Below are positions 22,433-33,280 of a stretch of DNA of 64,000 bases, one piece after another. The position numbers and the translations under genes were made by a program. Under the pieces are notes generated by a model. It saw only the letters and a list, made by a program, of their open reading frames with translations, had not been told where the DNA came from and made no database searches. Position 1 is the stretch's first letter; each line of letters starts with the position of its first letter. The stretch covers positions 1 to 64,000 of the forward strand of contig JACVRA010000063.1 of the NCBI GenBank assembly GCA_019828545.1, read 5' to 3'. The stretch comes from Paracamarosporium sp. OC-R06-R3 (Eukaryota > Ascomycota > Dothideomycetes > Pleosporales > Didymosphaeriaceae).

Positions 22433-23014
22433 CGCAATTTTATCACTACGAGGTTTTGATGAACGGAGAACACAAAGAAACCGGTGTGTTAGAGAGGAAG
22501 AATCGAGCAACACCACGGCCAGCCTCGCAATATAGCTGCCTCCGAGATCCTGGATCTGCATACAATGATCTGCACCATTGCCTGCTGTAGTAAGATAATC
22601 GTATTGTGGTAGACCACCTGGGTCGATAGCGGATCAACAGGGTTAGACAGTTCGATCCTTGCTGTCGCTTGCGTATCAGACCAATTACTACGCTTATAGC
22701 CATGACGATACGATCCCCGCTTGCATCAAGGTAATATCAAAGAGGCAGGTCCTGTGGACGGCAAAGAATCTCGGCCGTAATCCTAAGACAAACAAGCAGG
22801 CGCTAAGCAGTGTCGTATATTGCTTGTCGGGTTTACCCCCACCGTATTTGCATTGTCGTCGATTCTCACAAAGTGTTGCCCTGAATATAGCCTTATCGCT
22901 CGAGTGCAATCGCGCAATGCTCTTTAAAAGGAAGGAATGATGACAGATTGGTTGAGAAAAAGCAATGATATTCATATACCGAGTATAGAATTTGCTTTCA
23001 ACAAGAATGAGATT
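22433..23014. other. Intergenic region, no gene seen
   Basis: Lies between the start of the permease and the end of the phosphoesterase gene, both on the minus strand. It should contain the permease promoter. Small open frames on both strands are not conserved-looking. Confidence 0.55.
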
Positions 23015-24334
23015 TCAATTGTGCGGACCTATGACATCAACCTGTCGAAACTTTTTAGTATCTGGCCGCGGAGTGACAATAGTATAGTTACAAGTAAGAC
23101 AGCTCGTTTTCGTGTTATTCGTCGCTGGGTACCAGTCACTCCCATACGTCGCGTTCAAGGTCACAGCGCCGACCACGTTACCGCTTTCCAACCGGATCCA
23201 CGTATCCGCTTCGAACGAGCCCAACTGAGACTTTGAAATAAGGACCTGGCGTGCACCGCGCTCCCAGTTACCGTACCCACCGTACCCTGAATGCTGCCCG
23301 AAGCAAAGGTTAACACCATTGCCAGCGACGGTCATGTTCGGTAGCTGCGAATCCCATTTGTAGCACCAGGTATCACCGTGATCGTGGCCGGAGAAGACAC
23401 CAATGATACCAGGAACGGTGGAAATAGCTTGCATAAAGGGAACATCTTGGCCGCCGTATTCGCAGGACCCATCGTTGGTCTCGCTGTCGGGGCACCACCC
23501 TTGCGACTGCGGTGCTAACGGTACATCGTCGTTGATGCCTGGTTCGTGGTTTGGATGCACTCCGGTTTGCTGAAAGGCGAGAGATGCGTAGGTGGGAATG
23601 TGCACAAATACGAAAGAAGGGAGAGTTTTCTGGTACTTGTTCACCAGCTCAGCGTTCGTCTGTTGAAACCATTCTACAACTTGGGTATCTACCCAGTTTT
23701 TGAGACCGATTTGATTGCCAGCAGCGTTTCGCTCCTGGAAGCGGGCACCACCTCGACTGTCGAAAAACCATAACACGAGATCCGGCGCGCATTGGTCGAC
23801 TGCAGTGCAATTGCTTCCATAAACCGGAAGGTAGTAGTTCGATGTCCCGACTTCGAGCTCTGAGCCAGCAACCATCTTCTGCGTCCGGGAGTTTGGCCAG
23901 CGTTGTTCGTGAGCCAGGAGTGCGTCTGAAGAAAGGTTGTATTGATGGTCATGGTTTCCATATGCTGAAGCCCAAGGCAGGTTCCTTTCCAGCAATGGAC
24001 CGACAATCGTCTCGATATAAATCGTCGCATTCTCGAGGAACGCATTGTCGCCGGTGATCAGGTCCCCATTGAGAACCACGAGTTCTGGATGTTCCTTGTC
24101 GAGGACTTTGTTGATAACCTTGACAGTATTGATGTCTTGCTGCGGCCCCCACGAGTCCCAAGCATTTTCTCCGGTATGTAAATCTTCAAAAATACTGAGC
24201 TGGAAGGTACCGTTGGCACTGAAGTGTAGCGGAGCAGCCGGGTTTGAACTGTTGGTGTACCTTTTAGTGGTCGGCCATGCCTTGACAGGTGACGATGCAG
24301 CCAGGATAAGAACAGTAGATATCAAACCCAACAT
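23015..24334 (-). CDS. Secreted calcineurin-like metallophosphoesterase (DCR2/PAP16 type)
   Basis: Intronless, 439 residues. The N-terminus MLGLISTVLILAASSPVKA is a signal peptide. Binuclear-metal phosphoesterase motifs occur in order: FEDLH (DxH position), NGDLITG (GDxx), YGNHDH (GNHD), VFVHIPTY and SGHDHGDTW (GHxH). Spacing and the long insert between GNHD and GHDH fit the purple-acid-phosphatase-16/Dcr2-like group. About eight N-glycosylation sequons and paired cysteines in the C-terminal half (WCPDSETNDGSCEYG, CLTCNYT) support secretion. It would hydrolyse phosphate esters outside the cell or in the secretory route; substrate unknown. All metal-ligand motifs are intact. Confidence 0.9.
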   Translation of the reverse strand: MLGLISTVLILAASSPVKAWPTTKRYTNSSNPAAPLHFSANGTFQLSIFEDLHTGENAWDSWGPQQDINTVKVINKVLDKEHPELVVLNGDLITGDNAFLENATIYIETIVGPLLERNLPWASAYGNHDHQYNLSSDALLAHEQRWPNSRTQKMVAGSELEVGTSNYYLPVYGSNCTAVDQCAPDLVLWFFDSRGGARFQERNAAGNQIGLKNWVDTQVVEWFQQTNAELVNKYQKTLPSFVFVHIPTYASLAFQQTGVHPNHEPGINDDVPLAPQSQGWCPDSETNDGSCEYGGQDVPFMQAISTVPGIIGVFSGHDHGDTWCYKWDSQLPNMTVAGNGVNLCFGQHSGYGGYGNWERGARQVLISKSQLGSFEADTWIRLESGNVVGAVTLNATYGSDWYPATNNTKTSCLTCNYTIVTPRPDTKKFRQVDVIGPHN

Positions 24335-25067
24335 GATGATGACGATTAAATGGAGTTGGATGGCTCACCTAGAGATACCTGGAGGCCCCGACGAGGGTGC
24401 AAGCTCAAGAAATACCTGCGACATTGTTCAGGGGCAGCGAGCCGCTTGTTGCTAAGATTCTGACTACAGCGAGCTGCCGCATCTGGATAAATTGATGCTG
24501 CTTGCAATCTCGAGTAATTTTATGTGGTTGAGGTGAAGGGCAGGTGAGGAGGAGGAGAAGACGTCGTGCTCGGATCGGAACTATTCATTGGATCGTCCGA
24601 ACACGTAGCGCGACAAGGGTCCACGTCCACGCGCCCACGCGTCTCAGACACGTATGAACCCTTTCTTCCATCTTAATACATATCAACGTCGCATGGCACT
24701 GTCATCTTGTCAAACGTACAGCTTCTGCCAAATTATGATACACCCGCCCCATCACAGGTTTAGGTGGTAGCCTTCGCCTTCCTCATCAAGACCGGCGTGC
24801 GGTTGTTGGGGAAGGCCAGCACCGGCCCAGCACTCACAGACTCATACCATTGCAACAATGAACCTAATCGCAGGGACGCAAAGTCAGCTGTGGCATATCG
24901 ACTCCGTATCCGAGAGTTTACCTACTGAACAAGTAGCCTGCCGAGCCCCACGTGCTGGACAGATCGCTTTGATACTCGCACCAAGTATACTTGTGTGAGC
25001 CTAGACCGAAGCATGCACACAATCTGGACGACAGATCAGTCACAATCAAGAATGCAATGTGCACAAC
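24335..25067. other. Intergenic region, no gene seen
   Basis: Upstream of the phosphoesterase and downstream of the next minus-strand gene. Only short overlapping open frames are present. Confidence 0.55.
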
Positions 25068-26510
25068 CTACAAGAAGCCGACAGATCCTATCGCAGCCCA
25101 CCCGCCGATCCACCATCGGACAGTCCATGGTAACGGTCTATACCACACATCTTGCGACTCGATGGTGAACATGATGGCTGCCGCCAAAAAGCAGACACTA
25201 GCTACGACCTGGGGGACCCAGAATGCTGCGATCTTCTGCCACCACGCAAGGCTCGATAGTACGCCCGGTAAAACCACGATGCCAGTAACGCCGTACAAGG
25301 TGGCGCCGAGAAGCTGGATACTACAAGCGACATAGCCCAGTTCGCGTATATGATAAGTCCTCAAAGCGTGCCAGGTCGGCCACCAACGCCAAGTCATATA
25401 TTCGTTAAAAGCTTGTTCATCGCCGGGACCATGGTCAACTGCTTCGCGACGGGTGCGTGTGGGTTGGAGAGGATCCGGTTGTGCCTCAGCATCGTTTTCC
25501 GTGACTGTCCGCCAGACGGCTTCTGTGTCGCCAGCAACATCGTCTCGAGTTTTCTCACCCATAGCGTCGTGCTCATTCCCATCATCGGAGTCATGGTGAT
25601 GGTGATGAGGTATAATGTGGCCGAAAAAGGTATGAAGTTTAGCATCGAGAAGCTTCTTCTTGTCCGCATCACTCCCTTCAATCCAGAAGCGCTTCATCGC
25701 CACACCAGCAAAGCAGCCGTCGTTTATAGCTTCAAGGTAGGCCATCACAGCACCGGTCTGGTAGCAGATAACTGCCCCAAGGAAAAACAAAATCGGTCCG
25801 GCGTACTTGTCTTCTCCTTCAGGCCAATGTTGGTTTGGAGAAGCAAGCGGACCAAAGGCGAAGGCCCCATCGATGATGAACATTGCAGAACCGACACTGT
25901 ACGCGAATCTAGATACGTGAGCATGAAAGAGGGTTGTGATCACATTTTGGGCATCTCACCCAGACCAAAACGCCATGTCCCAGTATGGAAACGTCGAAAA
26001 CATGGTCCAGATATTCTGCATGACGGCAAGAAATTTGGCGAGGAACGTATGCCTCTGTATCCGTTCTGAGTACATCTTGCTCGACTGGTGGAGGTACGTC
26101 TTCTTTTTCACCACTTTGTGAGCTTCACCTTCTTTTATCGACTGTGTGGGAGCCAAAGCAAGAGACTGTGCAGGCGCAAGCGTGTCATCTTTGGCTTCTG
26201 GGTCGAATTTCTTGCTGTCGGCTGTCAAATTGCTTGTATTACGCTCGTGGCGGCCAACCGCCCTTCCAGTTGGTTCATTAACTTTTGACCCTCGCTTTGC
26301 TGACGTCGTCGGCGCAACATCCGCATCCCCAGTGAGAGCGTGGTCAGGACGTGGACGCTCTTTCTTCCCCTCCCTCTCGAAGTCTGGCTCTTCAAAATCA
26401 ACGTCCTCCCTCCCAACACCTCTCGACGCAACCTCATCCCCCACGCTATCTTCATTCTCTCCTCCGAAATCAGGCTCTCTGAACGTAACCTCTTCAGATT
26501 CAAAACTCAT
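25068..26510 (-). CDS. Integral membrane protein with acidic tail and His-rich loop
   Basis: Two exons, 25960-26510 and 25068-25908, separated by a 51-base intron, give 463 residues. The first ~150 residues are polar and acidic (VTFREPDFGGENED repeated as DFEEPDFEREGKK), probably cytoplasmic. About six membrane segments follow, with strongly conserved-looking loops: AYSVGSAMFIIDGAFAFGPL and ASPNQHWP. The loop after the third helix contains PHHHHHDSDDGNEHD (from about residue 285), a possible divalent-metal-binding stretch. Similar architecture occurs in uncharacterised fungal membrane proteins; I do not know a function. The start at 26508-26510 (MSFESEE) was chosen over an ATG eight codons upstream without strong grounds. 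Transport or metal sensing is speculation from the loop alone. Confidence 0.85.
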
Positions 26511-28309
26511 ATCGCTCTGAACCCCACACCACACTGTAACGAAGAGAAAAATGATTCGGGATACAGATCACCTGGTCTATTTCACTTCCCAGCTCTACGC
26601 AAAGTAAGCTTTTAGTTCCCGCGCACAAGCCTCGGGCGAGGCTTAGCTTGCGCGGCGACCCGCCGACACCCGCTATTGGTTTTGGCGTTACGAAGCGCGC
26701 TGGATTCGGATGCGCAGGAACACGGCACGCGATCTTGATTGCGGGGTAGGTTATGTTCATTGATAGAGGAACCGCGCCGGGTTGGCTTGGTTTTCCGACC
26801 AAGATAGAGATAAGGATTAAACGGCGAGAAGAGGAAGATCGTATGCAGAAGCAGGTTACTTTTTCTGGAGCTAGCTGAGATGGTTCCGATCGATCGATCG
26901 ATCGCAGATGCCACGCGAACGTCATGCTAGGACATTTTAACCGTTTTTGATACAGAAGAGGAATGCGATATCGCGGTGTTCTTGTGCAATGAAACATGCT
27001 ATTCGACATTGTGAAGACTCTGGACCCGAGCCTGGAAGAAGGTTAGCCCAATGGAGAATGTCGAGAAAACCATATTGCAAGGGCAGAGAATGTATCAGAG
27101 GATGTTATGTCTCATGATTCTTCAGAGAAGCGATACCGTTTTGAATACACAATATACATTGTTAACAAGTAAGTTCCACCCATACGGTTGTTGGGTCGAA
27201 AGTATGGAGACTTTATGTTCATGAGTAAAGTACCAGCTTCTTCCAACAAGTCCGTCACGAGATCTTTGTGCTATTCATGACCTTAATATCCATAGCTACT
27301 GGTTTCCTTCCTACCAACCGATTTAGATCTGGTCTCGTTGCAGTAGTGGACTTGTAGGTACCAGTTTTGCTAACGACACGCATTATATAGCTCAGCGTTG
27401 TCAAGAAAGCGTGAGAACAGTGTACTGTTTGGGTGTTGACTTATCGTTGAGGTTTGCTGATACCTATATGGATTTTACGAATTTCTTTTGGTTTTTGAGA
27501 CATAGTGTTAGGTCATAAAGTCAGAGTATGAATCGTTCTACACACCTTCACCATTCGTAGAGAGGTCATTTTCCAGGTTAACATGTTTACAAGTCTTACC
27601 TTGCGGTGTATATATTTACGCAAAAGATGTATATCGAATAAGCTTCCAACGTTATTCTAGATGTGATTCTAAGAGCACCCTATTCTTCAAGGCGCTCTAA
27701 ATGATCTGGGTAGATCCAAATCTTTACAACGTATATGCGTCTGGTTTTACATTGTCTTCAGGATGTCTCACCCATGGTCCGTCGATGAGACAAACACTGG
27801 CAAACTCTGAGATGAACCGAAACAATGCCAGCAAGACACTCACTGCTCCAATATTACTTATTTAGCAATCTATAACGAAGATGTGCGTTTCTTGTTCAGT
27901 ATCAGCAGGGCTGAAAACGCGTCAACCCTACCCAGCAACGCGGTACCTCACATTCACCTCTTCACCGCCATCCACCCTTTGACTCTGACAATACATTGCA
28001 TCATTCATCGCGCTCTTGCCAATCTGGAGTTTGTCCGTGCGAAATATCTGCCCGGCAACCGCGTCAATATAAGCTCGCAGTCCGCGCTCCACGCACGTAT
28101 AGCACACACTGCGACCTCAACCGCATCCGTCAACCAGACATTTACCACTGCTTAACAGCACAAATCTTCTTTTGATTAACAAAAATCACCGACTCTTGCT
28201 CAGCAACACTTTCAACCCTCATATAACAGCACACGCCTGCTCTTCCCCACCTTAGTCTTAGGACGTTATCATTCACAACCACCAACTCACATCAACCACA
28301 TCGACCAAG
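26511..28309. other. Long divergent intergenic region, no gene supported
   Basis: About 1.8 kb between two divergent genes. The stretch 26600-26930 is relatively G+C-rich with an open minus-strand frame (26500-27009) that has no recognisable domain. It includes a (GATC)4-type simple repeat near 26887-26904. The stretch 27050-27860 is rich in A and T, and a long pyrimidine-rich leader precedes the gene at 28310. Confidence 0.55.
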
Positions 28310-29641
28310 ATGTCTTCACGTACCACTCGCGCCAGCTCCGCGCAGCCGAGCTTCATGGCACCTACTATTGCCTCGGATGCGCGCACCCACCGTGCTGCCT
28401 CCGCCGAGTCGTCCTTCCCTATCATCCCGACATCCCCTCGCGTGACACGCTCGAAGTCCCGCACCGACCCAGCTCAGCGTCCTTCAACTGTCTCAGGCCC
28501 TTCCAAGCTCCCGACTTCCTCTTCTCGTGCTGGCTCGGGGCAGGGTAAGAAAGCATCCGCCAGCAAGTCAGCTCAGGCAAAGCCGAGCCAGTCAAACCTT
28601 AAGGAAACGACTGCCGTTGCTAGTCACGAGCTGCAACGTACCGGGTACGGCGACCAGCACGCCACTCGCGAAGACCAGATGGGTGCAGAAATGGCGAAGA
28701 CTGCCCAGGAGAAAGGCCTCATCGATGACGAGACAGCGAAAAACTGGAGCACCGCATGGCATGCAAAGGGCTCTCTGGAGCTAAACTGGTCAGAACAAAT
28801 CATCGCAAAGTACAATGCGGAGAACGGGATTGTGAGCGAGCATGTGATGAGCCTCAAAGAAGCCGAGGCCAAGAGGAAGAAGAAAGAAGCTAAGCTCGAT
28901 GAATGGTGTGCAGCGTATGTTGCTGGTATTATCGACGAGAATGGAAACCCGATTGAGGCGGGCATCAAAGTCCCCATCGTCAAGTCGAAGTCGCGGGAGC
29001 GAGATGAGCGGCGGGCAGCGGCGAAAAATCCGCTCAAGAAAGTGGAGAATGGCAGGGTGACAAAGAAGATTGAGGTGAAGAAGACGCCCGATTTGTCCAC
29101 CATCACTGAAGCCTCCTCTGCGGCATCTTCTCCCATCTCCAAACCTGCCGCGAGCAAGGCCATTGAAAAGCCGACTGGAAAGCCGTCCGCAAAGCCTGTC
29201 GTGAACAAGACCAAAAACCCGGCTCCAAAAGCCGCAACGACAACTTCCTCTTCGAAGGGTAAAAAGAAACAAGATGACGTTCCTTTGATCCCTCTTCCCG
29301 GTCGCCCTTCATATGCAGAATACCACTACTACCAGCTCACTGCGCTGTGCGGTCAGCGCAATATTGTATCCGGTAGTGGAACTCAGGCTCTTCGAAACCG
29401 CCTCATCCAAGATGATATCAATATCATCCAAGGTCTGCCTCGCGATGCGAAGCACTATGGCAAAGACGCGCGAGGCAAAAAGCATGTCGCGCCGGTGGTG
29501 CCAAATGCGCCGATTGCTCCTCCAGCTGTCTATCAGCGCCCGGCTCCGCAGAGGAAAAGTGCTAAACGCAACCGCGACGACGAAGATGACGAAGACGATG
29601 ACCAGACTAAGACCAAGACCAAGAAGATCAAAACCACCTAG
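28310..29641 (+). CDS. Low-complexity basic nuclear-type protein with SAP-like motif
   Basis: Intronless, 443 residues. The N-terminal 100 residues are rich in Ser, Thr, Ala and Arg (TRSKSRTDPAQRPS). Residues ~110-240 are charged and helical with a Lys-rich coiled-coil-like segment (SLKEAEAKRKKKEAKLDEW). Residues ~250-325 are a Pro/Ala/Lys-rich linker. Residues ~335-375 read YYQLTALCGQRNIVSGSGTQ followed by ALRNRLIQDD, which fits the SAP helix-extended-helix pattern for DNA binding (L..LC...G...SG....L..RL). The C-terminus is acidic then basic (KRNRDDEDDEDDD, KTKTKKIKTT), with likely nuclear localisation signals. A chromatin-associated role is inferred. Its stop lies only 29 bases from the stop of the convergent monooxygenase gene. 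Confidence 0.85.
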   Translation: MSSRTTRASSAQPSFMAPTIASDARTHRAASAESSFPIIPTSPRVTRSKSRTDPAQRPSTVSGPSKLPTSSSRAGSGQGKKASASKSAQAKPSQSNLKETTAVASHELQRTGYGDQHATREDQMGAEMAKTAQEKGLIDDETAKNWSTAWHAKGSLELNWSEQIIAKYNAENGIVSEHVMSLKEAEAKRKKKEAKLDEWCAAYVAGIIDENGNPIEAGIKVPIVKSKSRERDERRAAAKNPLKKVENGRVTKKIEVKKTPDLSTITEASSAASSPISKPAASKAIEKPTGKPSAKPVVNKTKNPAPKAATTTSSSKGKKKQDDVPLIPLPGRPSYAEYHYYQLTALCGQRNIVSGSGTQALRNRLIQDDINIIQGLPRDAKHYGKDARGKKHVAPVVPNAPIAPPAVYQRPAPQRKSAKRNRDDEDDEDDDQTKTKTKKIKTT

Positions 29642-29670
29642 GACTTCCACCTTCATCACCAACGGCATCT

Positions 29671-31039
29671 TTAACACAGTGGCTTTATGCCACCGCTCAT
29701 GAACTCCTCTTCCACAACCCGTCTTACCTCATCCCACCTCTTGACAGCATCTTCTTCAGCATCAAATGCGTACAACCACCTATTCCTGATCTTCACGGAC
29801 TCAGGATCAATCAGCTTATCTTCTTCCACACCCTTCAATGCACCATGCCACCGATCCCGCAAGTCCTCTCCGTTTGTCTGGCTTGCCCTTGTCCGCGGAA
29901 ATCGCAGCTTCTCATACGCTCTTGTCGCAATCCTCACATTTTCTTTCTTTTCGATCTTATTCAAACACACAGCCAACACGCCAGCACTTTCCACTGCTTG
30001 ACTCGCCCCCTGCGCAGAAGTAGGCAAATGTGCATGGCAACTATCGCCCAACAATGCGATGCGATGCGAAACAGGCGAAACCCAACTGCCCAACGGCTCT
30101 CTATAACAGATTTTCCAATCTAAACACCTCTCCGTCGCTTCTACGATACCTCTGATCTCTGGATCCAGCGTCTTCACCAGCCTCCTCACTTCCCGCATAT
30201 CCCCCTCCTGGAACCAACTCTCGGGCACATCCCCTTCATCCTTATGGGTCAATATCCAGTTAAACTCCTCTCCACCTCTGAGCGTATTTTGTACAAGATG
30301 CGTATCAGGCCCAATCCAAAAATTGACACAATCTCCCTCCCTCAAATACCGATTCAACCTTTCATCCGCCTTTTGCTCATCCGTCGGCTTAAAGAAAGCC
30401 CGGAAACATGCATACCCAGAGGACACAGGATCATCTCTGCTACCCAGCACAAGCGGCCGCGCCAGACTCTTAATACCATCCGCTGCAACCACAACATCAG
30501 CTTGCAGTCTCTCGCCAGACTTTAGCGTCACCACCGGCTGCTCTACACCATCCCCCTCTTCAAAATCCACAACCTCACTCCCCATCCTAATATCAATCCC
30601 GCGCTTCCTCACCCACTCGAGAAACACATCATGGTAGTCTCCGCGATGCCCTATGTATCCCGCCATATCCATGAGCGGCTGGCTCGCAAGTTCTTTCCCG
30701 TCGTGCCAACGACGAATCGTCATGTTGGGCGCTTGGTTCCCTATTCGCTTTATCTCGTCGACGTCGCAGCCCCATTTTGAGAGCAAATCGAAGGCGTTTT
30801 GGCCTAGACCGAGAGAGTCGCCGAGGCGGGAGAAGGAGCGGACTTTATCGACGATGCAGAGGACGTGGTGCCCGTGGTAATGGAGGGCGATGGCCGCAGC
30901 ACAACCGCCCAAGCCGGCGCCAATGACGATTGCTACCTGGGTCAGTTTTCTCGCTTTTCTGTTGTTGGACTGTTTAGAATATACCTGTTAGGGGTGGGTT
31001 GTGTGGTGATTGAAGGGTTTGGTATGGTATCGAGCCCAT
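29671..31039 (-). CDS. FAD-dependent aromatic monooxygenase (salicylate hydroxylase-like)
   Basis: Two exons, 30985-31039 and 29671-30932, with a 52-base intron, give 438 residues. The first exon (MGSIPYQTLQSPHNPPLT) is needed to complete the FAD-binding motif, which crosses the splice: AIVIGAGLGGCAAAIAL. The acceptor is the second of two adjacent AGs (30933-30934), since the first breaks the frame. Later motifs are VVVAADGIKSLARPLV (the DG motif binding FAD and NADPH) and ALLGDSCHAHLPTSAQGASQ (GD motif binding the FAD ribose). Class A flavin monooxygenases of this type hydroxylate aromatic acids using NAD(P)H and O2. There is no targeting signal. The vanillyl-alcohol oxidase gene lies 400 bases upstream on the same strand, so a shared aromatic-catabolism role is possible but unproven. 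Confidence 0.9.
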
Positions 31040-31438
31040 TTTTTCTAATCTTTTCTTGCGTTTGGTTTTGTTTCGGGACTACAGCGTTGTTAGTACCCTT
31101 AATTTATGGTAGTTATCTTGGACGTTGGGCCTCTGGAAGTAAGTGCGCTATTGCAAGACGAAGTAGGTTAGCTGGGTGAGCAGCGCCATACCTATACGTC
31201 CTGCAGTAGCGGAACGCTTGCTCGAACGTGGATACCGAAATCCAGGATCTCGTGGGGCACGCAGTCGTACAATGTGGGGTCGAATCGCGGGGTAGACAAG
31301 ACTGAGTAGGCTCTAGGCGGCAAGTTTAGACCCCACGATAATGAAATACGTGTGTATATATCAAACTGAACACAATTGGTGACATGCGTGGAAATACGAG
31401 AAATGATAAAATGTGACTTGACTCAATCTTCCGGGTGA
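31040..31438. other. Intergenic region, no gene seen
   Basis: Holds the promoter of the monooxygenase and the 3' end of the vanillyl-alcohol oxidase gene. No open frame of interest. Confidence 0.55.
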
Positions 31439-33280
31439 CTATAGCTTAGCTTTGGGTGCCTCTCTGGATGTAGGCGCGACTGTCCCACCCCCAATAGCCT
31501 CATGAATACGATTGTCTTCAGCAAGCAATTCCCACCCTTTTCCCCTATACCTCTTAGGCCAAATACCATTCCGCCCAGGAGCTAGAATTCCATTCGGATC
31601 CAGCGCATCCTTGATCGTCTCATTGAACCGCATCAACGCATTATTGTTCCAATTATATGTCCTAGCAACTTGATCGGCATACAGCACATGTGTCCTATAT
31701 TCTCCGTACCCCTCCCTCGCCGCCTCGGCAATGAGCTCTGTCATTAAGGCGTTCACGCGGCGCTTTTCATCGTCAGAAGAGCGGTCGTAGATGATGTTGG
31801 TGATGTAGTGCATTTCGCGGCCGGCGATGCAGAGCGTGGGAAACAGGTCGATCCCGTATTTTGCATGCAGGCGGACATTGATGTCGTGTACTATTTTAGC
31901 ATCTTTTCCACGAGTAGGAGTGATGGGGGAAAAGAAGAGATGTGCAGCATTAGGTTTCCAGTTTAGCCAGTCGAGTTCACGGAGGACGGGAACCCCGGAA
32001 CAGACGAGAGAGCGGTCGTGGAGGTAGTGGTCGGGTGGGACATCTGATGGGAGGAAGAACCTGTAGCCTTTGATTACGGAGAAGGCAGACTTGATGATGT
32101 CAAGCTGAGTCTTGATGGCTGCTTCGTCGCCGTACTGTGTTCCGTAGAAGACCCAAGAGCAATCACCGCAAGGCATCTGTCTTACGTGTTTGCGGATGAC
32201 ATCGCGTGGTACAGGACCGGGCCCGGAGTACCAGTGTGACTTAGGATGCCCAGTTACATTCAGCTCCTGCACGACGTGGCGTAGTTGTGGTATATTACCA
32301 AGTATGCCTTTCTGCGCTAATGGCCGGATGACCTCGACAATGTCCGGGAAGTCTTCATCGCGAGGGAAGGTTAGCATGTACGATTGATGGCCCGTCTCAT
32401 GCATGAGATGGAATCCCATTTGACACACGATACCAAAGTTGCTCTGCGAGAAGATGCCATCTGAGTAGGGCCCGTATGCGGCTGGGAAGGACTGCCACGT
32501 CGGATTGTCTGCACCATCCTTGCCCGGAAGTGCTCCCATGCCCGTTCGGAGCAGCTCGCCGCTTGGGAGGACAATCTCCATACCGCAATGTGCACCGAAA
32601 TGATCGCCCATGGGCGTATATCCGACGCCTCGGTCGATAGCGTTTCCCAGCACACTGCCACCGCCGAGGTCCGGGCAGTCGATCCAGAATGGGAGATTTC
32701 TCCTTTGGATTTCGTCATACAGTGCGAAGTACGAGACGCCGGGTTCCACCACGCACGATGCATTGTCAGCATCGATCTTCAAGATCTTGTTCATCCGCTT
32801 GCCTAGATCCACGACTACCGAACCAGGCACCCGAGGGGCGGTTCCACCATACCCTACATTCCTTCCCATAGAAATTGGATATATCGGGATGCCATATTTG
32901 TTTGCCCATCTCACAACAGCTTGTACGTCGGTGGTCGATGCAGGGTATACGGTGGCGCTGGATACGAGGTCTTCTTGGTCGACAAGGTGGAACGCGTCGT
33001 GCGTATTCGGATGCTCGAGATACCAGCCATCTACCAGTGGTTTGTCATTCAAGACCACATTATCCTGGCCTATAGCCTGCTTAAGCACTGTAATGGCTTC
33101 GTCGAAGGCCTGTTGCGTGGTATCCGGGGGCAGACGCACGCCACGGCGGCGAGGGACGCTTTCGGGGACTGTTTTATTCGAATAGAGCCTATCCTTCGCA
33201 TTTTGGGCAACTTTTGCAAGTCGTGGAGAGATACCGCTGTATCTCGCGTCAAGGGTGGGAGGTGGAGCTTGGGTTTTCAT
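31439..33280 (-). CDS. vaoA: Vanillyl-alcohol oxidase, peroxisomal
   Basis: Intronless, 613 residues. Oxidises 4-alkylphenols and vanillyl alcohol to aldehydes with O2 and a covalently bound FAD. The PCMH-type FAD domain (residues ~100-290) contains YPISMGRNVGYGGTAPRVPG and PDLGGGSVLGNAIDRGVGYT. The C-terminal substrate domain contains GREMHYI, whose histidine matches the known 8-alpha-histidyl FAD attachment site, and GEYRTH, whose Tyr-Arg pair matches the phenolate-binding residues of Penicillium simplicissimum VAO. The aspartate in DCPDLGGG is also kept. The protein ends AKL, a PTS1 peroxisomal signal, consistent with peroxisomal location of the characterised enzyme. It is slightly longer than the ~560-residue reference, mostly through an N-terminal extension. 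All catalytic positions I can check are intact. Confidence 0.93.
   Translation of the reverse strand: MKTQAPPPTLDARYSGISPRLAKVAQNAKDRLYSNKTVPESVPRRRGVRLPPDTTQQAFDEAITVLKQAIGQDNVVLNDKPLVDGWYLEHPNTHDAFHLVDQEDLVSSATVYPASTTDVQAVVRWANKYGIPIYPISMGRNVGYGGTAPRVPGSVVVDLGKRMNKILKIDADNASCVVEPGVSYFALYDEIQRRNLPFWIDCPDLGGGSVLGNAIDRGVGYTPMGDHFGAHCGMEIVLPSGELLRTGMGALPGKDGADNPTWQSFPAAYGPYSDGIFSQSNFGIVCQMGFHLMHETGHQSYMLTFPRDEDFPDIVEVIRPLAQKGILGNIPQLRHVVQELNVTGHPKSHWYSGPGPVPRDVIRKHVRQMPCGDCSWVFYGTQYGDEAAIKTQLDIIKSAFSVIKGYRFFLPSDVPPDHYLHDRSLVCSGVPVLRELDWLNWKPNAAHLFFSPITPTRGKDAKIVHDINVRLHAKYGIDLFPTLCIAGREMHYITNIIYDRSSDDEKRRVNALMTELIAEAAREGYGEYRTHVLYADQVARTYNWNNNALMRFNETIKDALDPNGILAPGRNGIWPKRYRGKGWELLAEDNRIHEAIGGGTVAPTSREAPKAKL

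Noticed and set aside
26500..27009. 169-codon minus-strand frame upstream of the His-loop membrane protein
   Set aside because: No domain, includes simple GATC repeat, and overlaps the 5' end of the real gene in another frame; most likely promoter sequence open by chance.
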